In this document: positions 40,016 to 49,167 of the stretch, piece after piece
Position numbering within the stretch: the first letter of the stretch is position 1
How the letters are laid out: each line of letters starts with the position of its first letter
NCBI GenBank assembly: GCA_030849065.1
Contig: JASAON010001651.1
Span: forward strand, 1 to 64,000
Direction of reading: 5' to 3'
Source: Jaenimonas drosophilae
Taxonomy: Eukaryota; Euglenozoa; Kinetoplastea; Trypanosomatida; Trypanosomatidae
Length of the DNA: 64,000 nt
Program-made: the position numbers and the translations under genes
The notes under the pieces: generated by a model
Databases searched by the model: none
Told to the model about the DNA's origin: nothing
What the model saw: only the letters and a program-made list of their open reading frames with translations

Positions 40016-42731
40016 TGGGCTGTGGCGCTCGGAAGACATGGTCCGCATTGATCTTCTTCTTCCACGAGATGCCCTTCATGACACCGTGATGGAGCTTGGC
40101 CTCCTGGGCAAAGCTCAGTTCATTGACCTGAACGAACACGAGACTGCCTTTTCACGTAACTTTTCTCAAGAAATTCGTCAATGTGAAGATATTCAACGAG
40201 GCCTTGCTCGTATTGAGGAGGAGCTGGTACAAGATCCATCAAGTACCAATGCCTACAAGGACTTCCACATGAGCGCTAGCATCCTTGATACCCGCGTTGC
40301 CGTCATCAACGGCAGCATTGATGCGATCACAGAGCATGTGGAGTCCACCATTTCGGAGTTGGGTGCTCTCCTGGACTCCATGTTTGGTCTTCAAAGCGAA
40401 ATCAACTACAACACCGAGCTGAAACGGCTCTATTCCCGTCTTCAAGCGCTTCTGGCAATCGGGGGTACAGTTCTCGATGACCGCCGAACGGCGGCCGATC
40501 ACTTGAGTCCTCTAACCCGCATGGACAACATTTTGGGTGTGGTGGATGCCGCACGGGCGGAAGATCTTCGACGTCTGGTGTATCGTGTAACCCGTGGAAA
40601 TGCCCTCGTGGTGATTAGTGACGAACTGGACCTCTATCCCAACCCGAAGGCTGGCGGTGCTGCACAGCTCGAGAAGAGGACCTTTGCCATCTTTTGCTCA
40701 TCTCACTTTGTGGTGCTGCGACTCCGCAAGGTTGCCAGCACCATTGGCGCCACGCTCTACTCACTGGATGAGATCACCGATTTAGCCGAACGTTTGCTTG
40801 AAACGGAAGGTACCTTATCTACGGACCGCAGTGGCCCACGCATCACAGGCATGACATCTTCGATGCACGGCAGCATACCTTCCGCTGCGGTCCCGGCAGA
40901 CTCCATTCTTCAATCCATGGGACTTGGTCGATCTTTTTCAGCACACTCATCGGTTTCACGAACCGTTGACCTTCAAACAACGCTGAATGTTGTGATTCAG
41001 AAGAAGCAGGATCTTCTACGCAAATGGTACAGAGATCATCGGCTCTACAAAACATTTATTCGAATGGAGAAGGCGGTGCTCGTCGCCATGAATCAATGCC
41101 GTGTATCGGGGTCCACCTGCCATGCGTCGCTTTGGATTCCGTCCAAGTACGAGGATGAGGTGGAGCGTGCCATGGAGGCCGCGGTGCAGTCCTCTGGATG
41201 TGGGGTGGAATCCCTTCTTACCCATCACTTTAGTCAGTCGAACCCGCCAACCTTCTTTGAGACGAACAAGTTTACCGCTTCTTTTCAGGGCATCGTGGAT
41301 AGCTACGGTATGGCTCGGTACAAGGAGGTGAATCCCGGTGTGTTTACCATCATCACCTTTCCATACTTATTCGGCATCATGTATGGAGATATTGGCCATG
41401 GCTTTTTGCTACTGCTCTTCTCTCTCTACTTAATCCTGATGGAGCGCTTCTGGCGAGTGGAACAGCTGAATGAGATTGTTGGCATGCTCTTTGGCGGACG
41501 GTACTTGCTGCTACTCATGTCTCTCTTTGCCATGTATATGGGCCTGTTGTACAATGACTTCTGGGGATTTCCAATTAACCTCTTCTCCAGTGGCTACACC
41601 TGGGCCCCGATGGAGGACCAACACAACACCACCTACCCACTCACCCCAAACGGAAAACCGAGCGTCAAGCCTCCACATGTTTACCCTGTTGGGCTTGATG
41701 TGGCGTGGACCGAAACGGAAAACAAGTTGGAATTCTACAACTCGGTCAAGATGAAGTGTGCCGTAATTGTTGGTGTGGTGCAAATGTTCGCTGGGCTGCT
41801 TCTTTCGCTCTGCAACAGTATATACGATCACAACCTTCACAAGATTCTTCTCTTGTTCGTTCCCGAGTTCGTCTTTCTGTTGTGTACCTTTGGCTACATG
41901 TCGCTGCTCATTGTCATCAAGTGGTGTACGACATGGGAGAACACCAACGACGCACCGAGCCTGCTGGAGGTGATGACCAATTTCTTTCTTCAACCTGGTA
42001 CTGTGGTGAGCCCACTCTTTGCTGGGCAAGAGACAATTCAAGTGATTCTTCTCTTGATTGCCTTTGCCATGGTACCCGTCATGCTGCTCGGGATGCCAAT
42101 TGTGGAGTACCGCCGGTACCTTCGATGGAAGCGCTTGATGAAGGAGCACGCGCCAAATCCAATTGTTGCGGTTCTTCCGGCGGAGCCGCTGGGTGGGGAT
42201 TCCCACGTTTCCCGTGAGGAGGAGGTCTCAACGCCAACACCAACCCCAAGTGCAGCCGACGATGGGGCGATGGAGGTTCAAGCAGAACAACGTGCAGCTG
42301 CGGGTGGAGTGGACCTGGGTACTATACGAGAAGAGGATTCTGAGGAAGATCGTCAGTTTCGTAACTTTGACTTGTCGGAGATGATCATCCACTACGTCAT
42401 CCACACCATTGAGTACGTCCTCAGCAGTGTATCCAACACCGCTTCCTACCTTCGTTTGTGGGCGTTATCTCTTGCTCACGCCCAGTTGGCAGAGGTCTTT
42501 CTGGAGTTTGCCGTTGTGAAGTTGCTTGGCATGGACTCCAGCGGATTCTTCATTGCGGCTGGTTCAGTAGCATGGCTCGTTGCGACGCTGGCGGTGCTCG
42601 TTGGAATGGAGGCTCTGTCGTCCTTCCTCCACGCCCTACGTCTTCATTGGGTAGAATTCCAAAACAAGTTCTATCTCGGTGATGGACGACCATTTGAGCC
42701 CCTCAATCTGCTTTCGTTGCCTCTGCACTAA
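39990..42731 (+). CDS. V-type proton ATPase subunit a (V0 sector)
   Basis: 913 residues, within the family's usual size or slightly long. The N-terminal cytosolic half (1-430) begins with WRSEDMVRIDLLLPRDALHDTVMELGLLGKAQFIDLN, diagnostic for subunit a, and contains the coiled arms. The C-terminal half carries about seven or eight membrane segments, including FPYLFGIMYGDIGHGFLLLLFSLY and YMGLLYNDFWGFPINLF. The essential Arg for proton translocation is in ASYLRLWALSLAHAQL (R822). A polar loop of about 60 residues (725-790) sits between two membrane segments. The complex acidifies acidocalcisomes, contractile vacuole and endosomes in kinetoplastids. Confidence 0.95.
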   Translation: MGTHKEHCSGLWRSEDMVRIDLLLPRDALHDTVMELGLLGKAQFIDLNEHETAFSRNFSQEIRQCEDIQRGLARIEEELVQDPSSTNAYKDFHMSASILDTRVAVINGSIDAITEHVESTISELGALLDSMFGLQSEINYNTELKRLYSRLQALLAIGGTVLDDRRTAADHLSPLTRMDNILGVVDAARAEDLRRLVYRVTRGNALVVISDELDLYPNPKAGGAAQLEKRTFAIFCSSHFVVLRLRKVASTIGATLYSLDEITDLAERLLETEGTLSTDRSGPRITGMTSSMHGSIPSAAVPADSILQSMGLGRSFSAHSSVSRTVDLQTTLNVVIQKKQDLLRKWYRDHRLYKTFIRMEKAVLVAMNQCRVSGSTCHASLWIPSKYEDEVERAMEAAVQSSGCGVESLLTHHFSQSNPPTFFETNKFTASFQGIVDSYGMARYKEVNPGVFTIITFPYLFGIMYGDIGHGFLLLLFSLYLILMERFWRVEQLNEIVGMLFGGRYLLLLMSLFAMYMGLLYNDFWGFPINLFSSGYTWAPMEDQHNTTYPLTPNGKPSVKPPHVYPVGLDVAWTETENKLEFYNSVKMKCAVIVGVVQMFAGLLLSLCNSIYDHNLHKILLLFVPEFVFLLCTFGYMSLLIVIKWCTTWENTNDAPSLLEVMTNFFLQPGTVVSPLFAGQETIQVILLLIAFAMVPVMLLGMPIVEYRRYLRWKRLMKEHAPNPIVAVLPAEPLGGDSHVSREEEVSTPTPTPSAADDGAMEVQAEQRAAAGGVDLGTIREEDSEEDRQFRNFDLSEMIIHYVIHTIEYVLSSVSNTASYLRLWALSLAHAQLAEVFLEFAVVKLLGMDSSGFFIAAGSVAWLVATLAVLVGMEALSSFLHALRLHWVEFQNKFYLGDGRPFEPLNLLSLPLH

Positions 42732-43439
42732 ACAAGAGACTGAAAGAATTCTTGTTCCCAAAAAAGCATTTGTGGAGGGTGTGTGTGAGCGGCTTTGCCA
42801 CTTCTGGTAGCAGCACTTCCTTCACTCGTGTGCAAGGAGGTGCTGTATATACATCTATCGAAGATGGCGTGCTGAAACTCCCATCGGAGGTTGTGTACTG
42901 GAGTTTTTTTTTGTTTTGCATCTCAGCAATATGTGAAAAAAATACTTCCATTGAGGGTTCAGCCTACCTCTCCTCTCCTGGTAATGGAGAGCGCCGCTGT
43001 GGCGTTTTCTGTGTAGAATTGGATTATGGCAGTGACCACGAGTGGTGGAGATAGTGGTCAGACTTATGCACGCACATTGGGTGTGCTTTCTCTAGCAAAC
43101 AAAAAAGAACATGTTCTGCCACCATTACTTTAGAAGGTTGCAATACGTTGTGAGGCTACTTCCATGCATATATTCTACTTCATCTTCCGTTCGTGTGTTT
43201 CCTTTGAGCTGTGTCACAGTCGCCACCAATCACACCACGCAGAATCTCCATTCAATCTCCATAGTGTTTTCGCCACCAACGAACGACACAAGTTCTTTGT
43301 TGTTGTTTTTTTTCTTCGTCACTTGTCAAGTCAAGTCCTCTCCCCTCAAATCTCGAACACGTCCACCTCTCCATATCTCATCCGCAAGCGCTCACCCCTC
43401 CGCAAACATCAGCAAACACACAAACGCACATCACCCCCC
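42732..43439 (+). other. intergenic region and 5' UTR of the small orphan gene
   Basis: No credible gene; one open frame at 42752-43054 has no recognisable content. A strong T-rich tract (43297-43320) and an AG at 43329-43330 mark a likely acceptor. The 109-base leader that follows is C-rich and free of ATG until 43440. Confidence 0.5.
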
Positions 43440-43820
43440 ATGTCCATCGCCTCATTTCACAAACATGACAGTTCCCCTGTCCTGCAGGCGGACTTGCTGG
43501 CAGATCAGCTCTTCTCCACCGAGCAGTGTGCCTTCAGCCACCTTCTTGTAAACACCAACGAGGAAGATGAGCTTCCTTCCGTCATCCTCACCTCTCGCTC
43601 GGCCATTGCAGGCATGTCTCCCAAAGCCCTCATTGAGGCACACCGGGCCATTCTTCGCTCGAAAAACAGCGGTAAGGCCGTGGATATGCACAGTGTTACG
43701 TTAAGTCGTTTTCATATTGAACCAGAAGTCACCCAGCGTGCAGAAATTGATGCCAACGAGATGGCGGATATGAATGCCTTCCAGCTCGGTGACCCAACCT
43801 CTGAGGTGGAGATCCAATAG
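43440..43820 (+). CDS. small conserved-looking protein of unknown function
   Basis: 126 residues, acidic overall and likely largely helical in the middle (LQADLLADQLFSTEQCAF, MSPKALIEAHRAILRSK). It has no transmembrane segment, signal peptide or family motif I recognise. Support for coding: the ATG is the first after a strong acceptor, codons are balanced and unlike the surrounding T-rich sequence, and the frame closes cleanly. An upstream in-frame ATG (43164) lies before the acceptor in pyrimidine-rich sequence and is rejected. It is followed by 3 kb without a gene. Confidence 0.6.
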   Translation: MSIASFHKHDSSPVLQADLLADQLFSTEQCAFSHLLVNTNEEDELPSVILTSRSAIAGMSPKALIEAHRAILRSKNSGKAVDMHSVTLSRFHIEPEVTQRAEIDANEMADMNAFQLGDPTSEVEIQ

Positions 43821-46800
43821 CAACCCGCGCCGTGGATGCCGAAACTGTGAGGCAGAAGTTCAGCCACCCTAGCCCGTGCCCCATTTGCCAACCTCATCCT
43901 TGTGCCTTCACACAAGATGAACGTTACTGTGGCGCTTCTCTCACCATCACAGGCACATCCACTTTATACTCACGCGACACCACCAGAGATGAGCGACGGT
44001 GAAGGAGGATGTACGACGACGATTTGAGATGTTTGGTGTACGATGGACCCATTGGACCTTGGTATGTGATGGCTGAATAGCTGAACTCAGCACGACGGCA
44101 AAGCCCCCTTCATTCTCTCTTTTTTGATTCTTTGCTGCTGGGATTCACTACTACACACATGTAGCTTCTTTTTTTTTGTTGTGATACTGTTGCTGTACCT
44201 TGTTTTGCTGTTACCATTGAATGACAAAAAAATATATACAGAGGCTCAGCTAGTTGCTGGAGTCGGGCAGTGGCGTTGACGGTGGGTGCGCAAGTTCATT
44301 AGAAGTGAGAAGTGAAGTGAAGTGAAGTGTTTATTACAGAGATGAAAAACCTGGCTTGGGCACGGGCTTGGGTGTAGCCTTGCTCCGTTTCATTCTCGTA
44401 TCCAGTTGTGGGTGATTGGAATGGTGCAGTGTACGCTACCAGCATAACCTGTGTTTTGTCAAGCCGATTTTACGCATCAACACAACTTTTGGTGCTTGTT
44501 TTTTTTTTTTATCATTCTCTTTTTGTTTTGTTTCGTTGTTGTTTTGTTGTTGTGTGTTTGTTTCATTGTTGTTGCAGCAGCACTGTGTATGCTTCAGCAA
44601 GATCATTGGGGGAGATGTCACCCAATGGATCATTTCGGAAAAAAGGTTTCGTGGCTTTTTTGGAAGTGTGTCGTGATGGCTGTTTCTTTTTTTTTCTTTT
44701 AAAGTGTTGTCTGTTGTGGTTGTGCTGGTGGTGAGGAGCACTTCCAACAACAGTGGAGCATTCCATAAGAGTGGGAGCTCTTGGCTGGCTGCCCTCTACA
44801 CGAGTGAAGCGATGAGTGCTCCGGCTGCCGGAGTTGAAGAAGCAAAACAGATGACACCTTCTTCCCGGATTCTAAGCGTTTAGCTTTTGTTCTTTTTGAT
44901 CTTATGTTTTTTCTACATGTTTGCGCAACTCTAAATCCTACACACATCCATCAGGAGCTCTTTTGGGCTCATTCTGGCAGTTCTGGCGATGGCCTGTTGA
45001 AGACGTTGGATTCAACGATCATGACGTGTGGGGTGGATTCCTCGTTTGTTTGGGCCTGTGCCCCAAGCGTGTGTGAGGAAACGACCTACGTGATTGTGTG
45101 AATCAGTTGTTTGTGTACGGCAACACGAAATTGAGTGGAATGGAGTGAATGAATGAAGAAAACCATCTTCACTTTTTTTTTGTTGAGATTCTCTTTGAAG
45201 ATGTTTCAAAGAAGAAGTAGTACTGTAGTTCACGTTGATACAATGGAGGAACTTGATGGTGGAGTGTTCATGAAGACTGCCTTCCTCCAGTCCATCATGC
45301 AGCAGTCTATCGTGCACCTCACACGGAGGAAGTTCTTACCCCATTAGAGCTCATATCCTTGATTGTGTTCTGTGTTTCTGGCGATGTTCTCGTGGAATGC
45401 TGGCGGGGCATAGCATATATACATTGGTAGGACCTCCGTAGTGTCTGTGTTTCTCCAGTTATTTACACTCTTTTTTTTTCTTCAGCAGGCCCGTGCCTCA
45501 TTTCCATCCGGCACCTTTTCTTTTTCACTCAGTTCCATTTCCTCTTTTTGTTGTTGTGGTGGTCGGTGTTCTGTTGCTGCGGAGAAAATGTTTTCCGCCG
45601 CGAGTAAAAGAAATGCGCGATTTTGAAGCTGTAATGAATCTGTGCACGATCTAAGTTGCTGTGAAGTCTATCTACGCCCTCACAACACTGTTTTTTCTTG
45701 TTTTTTTCTTTTACGTGCCCGGCGTCGAATAAGAGGAAGTCGAAGTTTCCATCGCAACAGACATACACAACCCTCGATTTTTCTCTCCGCCGCTTCACTT
45801 GGTGTTTTTTTTTTTGCCGATGGCATGGGCTTTCTGCGCTGCACTGCCTTTTGATTTTGTATGTTTGTTGTTTTGCCTCTGAGGAATTACCACCCACACA
45901 AACACCCCTCATTAACAGTTTCGTTTCGCCCTTCCCGCCTAGTACTTTTTCGATTCAGCGGCAAACACGCACCCATTCCATCTTCTCCCTCCCCACTCTC
46001 CTCGAAACCGTTGCTCTTTTTTGTTTTAGAGAAAAGATTAACCACTGGTACCTCACACCGTTATGCATCATCACACGGAGCAGATTTGCTCCTTCTTTTG
46101 TGTGTGTGGTGCTCGTGTGAGGAGATGGTAGAGGAAGTTGCTGAGACATTTGTCACGACTGACTCCTTCGGTGTGTTGAGATGCGGAGTGGAGCGCACTC
46201 CAGTGTATGCATGGCGTTTTTTTTTTCAGTGAGCCTTGGCGGCTGGAGCTTGCGTAACGACAACGAACTACCATGTCAATACCTTTGGTGGATCAATCAT
46301 CCTCGTTAATACGTTTCTGCTTTTTGTTTGTTTGTTTTATACGATGGCTGCTTTACCATATCTCCTCTCTTTCTGCTGCTGAATGGTTGAGTGGATGCAT
46401 CATGCCCTGTTACCTCTGGTTTTCCCTCATCTCGCTGGTTTGGATGAGCTGTGTTGGTACTGTGAGAAGGGAGATATGATGTTTTTTTTCTTGACTCAAT
46501 TCTGAGCACGTCTGGACCTACATCTCGGCGCGGATCTCAACCCCCTCCAAAAAAAAAAGCTGAATGTGTTGTTGCTATTTGACAGCTTTCCGTATTTGGG
46601 AAGCTTGCTGGATAACTTCTTCTTCAATTCGCTTTGAATGGCACAAAACACACAAACATGGCGGACCAAGAAGCGGAGTAATCCATCATTGCCAATCTCT
46701 CACACGCTACGGTTCCGTTGTCTGAGAGCAGGAACACTGTCACATTGAACTTCCACCTTTTCCATATTTCTAATTATTTTTTAAATCGAGAATAGATCAT

Positions 46801-46824
46801 TCATACATTTTGACCTCAACAGTC
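43821..46824 (+). other. 3.0-kb stretch without a recognisable gene
   Basis: Short open frames on both strands are translations of T-rich tracts (Phe/Leu/Cys/Ser-rich) or their Lys/Asn/Gln-rich complements. T-runs are frequent (44168-44180, 44500-44512, 44688-44700, 45171-45182, 45469-45480, 45804-45816). A pentanucleotide repeat lies at 44310-44329. No tRNA or rRNA is seen. Both flanking genes are on the + strand. Confidence 0.5.
44310..44329. repeat. AAGTG pentanucleotide repeat, four units
   Basis: Four exact AAGTG copies in tandem, preceded by one diverged copy. Short and in non-coding sequence; probably polymorphic slippage. Confidence 0.85.
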
Positions 46825-48888
46825 ATGGATGACACGCTTCTATTGGTGCTAGTTACCTTGGCGTGTGGCTTGTTCTGCTGGGTGGTGCTGCTGCGACCAC
46901 GGTCAGTGCTTAATAAGCGACCCTGTTATCGCGTCTTGCATCATGGTCCTGATGAGGATTTTATCAAAGGAATGCCATGGTGCGACTACATTGTGGTGGG
47001 AGGAGGTCCAGGAGGACTTGCCGCCTGCCGACGTTTGCTCGAGAAGGAAGGACCCACTCCCACGGTGGTGCTCATTGAAAGTGGTGAGCTCAGTTTGCCA
47101 GCCGGCGTTGTGGGCCATCTTCGACATCGATGGAATCGCGCTCGTGTGCTCTCACTGGCACCCTCTCTCGTTCCTGTTCCGTTGGACTCGGTGCCACGCT
47201 ACGCCTCCAAGCCCAGCGATCTTCTTGCTAGCCAAGTCACCATGGCGGCTCGACCACTGCGCCTACAGGCCATCACAGACAGGGTGAAGAATATATTTCT
47301 GCGCTTCGTGCCCTATCCACGGGGATGTGCAATGGGAGGCTGTTCTACCATGGATTGGGGCGTTGAGCTGCCGTCGATGTGGAGCACATTCATGAAGCAC
47401 GACAGGGTGCAGCCAACAGGTCGCTGCATGGGTCTAAATCCCCACTCCTCGCTCATGGGGGACTCCTGCCCAGACGCATTGGGTGTTGAGCGGCAAGAGA
47501 AGCTGCCCAGCTCTTGTTCTGCTCTGCCGCCACGCGCAGTGCTCAACTTACCTTCATACATGGATCAAGACAACCGTCGTCTACCCATTGAGTCTTACCT
47601 CCTTCAGGAACTATCGCCAACTGCCCAATCTCATCTATACGTCCTCCCACAGCACGTTGCAACACGACTGGTGATTAGGAGAGACTGTGATGCACCACGG
47701 GTATCTGCTGTTGTTTTGAAGTCAAACATTCACGGAAACGAAAAGGAGGTATCTTTATCTGCTCGCTATGGGGTGGTGGTTGCTGCTGGTGCACTTGAAT
47801 CTCCACGACTGCTTCATCGCACTGTCGTCCAACACCCACAGCTTTTCCATCCACGATTGGAGGAGCCTTGCACGGCGTTGGTACGCGACGCCCTGGCCTT
47901 TCCCACCATCATCAAGAGCTACGGTTCCTTCACCACTGACGCGTGCAACACCGACAACCTGTGGAGTAGAATGCAGTGGATGATGTTTGGCAGCGGACCA
48001 GCCATGGTTCCCTTTGCCCAGACATTGGCAACCATTCCTCTTCCTGAGTTTGGCACACACGCGGCGCTGCGGATGCTTCTTCTTCCCTTTGGTGGTCGAG
48101 ACGCTCGCCGCTTCTATCAAATGGGCTGGGATAGGATCCTGGGCTACTTTGAGCATGCCGTCACGGTGTTGGTGGTGGTGGTGGGGGTTGATGGGCAGGT
48201 GATGCCACTGACATTGGATGACCAAGGTAACACACACAGTGAGGGGGAGACGGTGGAACGTCATTATCTGCGCACTCACCAGTCTAGGCCACTGCATCCA
48301 TCCTCAGCCTGCGCTCTACCGCAGGAGGTGGCACAACGCCTGATGGCGGCCTGCATGAAGGGCATGGAGCTGGCACGTAGGTTGGCTCAATCAAGACCTT
48401 TTGCAGATCTCCTTCTCGAGACAGAGGCCCTGGATTTTACCCTCCTCGAGCAGGATCCTCAGAAGGCGCGGCAGCTCGCCCGCTTGGTGCGCACGCCATA
48501 TGCACGCCTAGACGAATCCATGAGGAAGAATCTGGTCGAGCTCCACGACTGGGCAAGCAAACTATCGAAAAAAGAGGAATACATGAAGGCGTATATCGGT
48601 GCCCACTCCTACTGGCTTGGCTTTGGCTCTGGCTCATCTGAACCTTTCCTTTCACAGGCTGTGGAAGACGCACCAGACAGCCCGCCATCATTCTTGGCCC
48701 TTGGCGCAGCCAACTTGGTTGTTGGAGATGCCTCGAGTAGCACACATGCGTCCTTCCAGAGGCAATGTGCCGACGAGCTCGTAGCGGGAAGCACCGCCAC
48801 GGCAATTCATTCAGGATACCTGGCTGCAGATGAGTTGCTCCGACATGTGGCCACGGACGTTGCATCCATCAAGAACGAAAAGAAATAG
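46825..48888 (+). CDS. membrane-anchored GMC-type FAD oxidoreductase
   Basis: 687 residues. A hydrophobic N-terminal anchor (about 4-24, LLLVLVTLACGLFCWVVLL) is followed by the FAD-binding Rossmann motif DYIVVGGGPGGLAACRRLLE (54 on) and VVLIESGE. Further GMC landmarks are CAMGGCSTMDWGVELPS in place of the usual GGSS-N-M region, GVVVAAGALESPRLL (the GAxxTPxLL-type block), and a C-terminal part with GAHSYWLGFGS and LVVGDASS...ADEL. The family oxidises alcohols and aldehydes with FAD. The C-terminal active-site pair is altered: a His is kept in the GAHSYW segment, but the usual Asn-Pro is not seen, so substrate class and even activity are uncertain. The frame opens with TTG five codons earlier; 46825 is the first ATG. 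Confidence 0.75.
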   Translation: MDDTLLLVLVTLACGLFCWVVLLRPRSVLNKRPCYRVLHHGPDEDFIKGMPWCDYIVVGGGPGGLAACRRLLEKEGPTPTVVLIESGELSLPAGVVGHLRHRWNRARVLSLAPSLVPVPLDSVPRYASKPSDLLASQVTMAARPLRLQAITDRVKNIFLRFVPYPRGCAMGGCSTMDWGVELPSMWSTFMKHDRVQPTGRCMGLNPHSSLMGDSCPDALGVERQEKLPSSCSALPPRAVLNLPSYMDQDNRRLPIESYLLQELSPTAQSHLYVLPQHVATRLVIRRDCDAPRVSAVVLKSNIHGNEKEVSLSARYGVVVAAGALESPRLLHRTVVQHPQLFHPRLEEPCTALVRDALAFPTIIKSYGSFTTDACNTDNLWSRMQWMMFGSGPAMVPFAQTLATIPLPEFGTHAALRMLLLPFGGRDARRFYQMGWDRILGYFEHAVTVLVVVVGVDGQVMPLTLDDQGNTHSEGETVERHYLRTHQSRPLHPSSACALPQEVAQRLMAACMKGMELARRLAQSRPFADLLLETEALDFTLLEQDPQKARQLARLVRTPYARLDESMRKNLVELHDWASKLSKKEEYMKAYIGAHSYWLGFGSGSSEPFLSQAVEDAPDSPPSFLALGAANLVVGDASSSTHASFQRQCADELVAGSTATAIHSGYLAADELLRHVATDVASIKNEKK

Positions 48889-49167
48889 GTAGCCAAATAC
48901 GTTTTTTTTTTACGCATTAGTGGTGTTTTGCACCGCTCAGCAAGATATCCCAACGTTGAACTGGGTCTTGACGTTTAAAAACTTCTTCCGTTGTGGCGGC
49001 GCCTTATGACCGCATGATCACACTATCACTGGTACGCATTCACTCCCATTGTGCGCGCATATGAATATGTGCATATACGAGTGTAGTCGCTGTCTTGGCC
49101 AATTGCCTCTTTTCTTTTTCTTTGCTCTGTATGTTGTAGTAGCAATACGAGCTGTAGCACTGGCAGT
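48889..49167 (+). other. intergenic region and 5' UTR of the CLASP-like gene
   Basis: No gene is seen. A strong pyrimidine tract (about 49106-49130) precedes AGs at 49138-49139 and later; the first ATG after them is 49168. Confidence 0.5.

Noticed and set aside
43164..43439. 92-residue N-terminal extension of the small orphan
   Set aside because: It reads T- and C-rich leader sequence, with a strong acceptor at 43329-43330 inside it.
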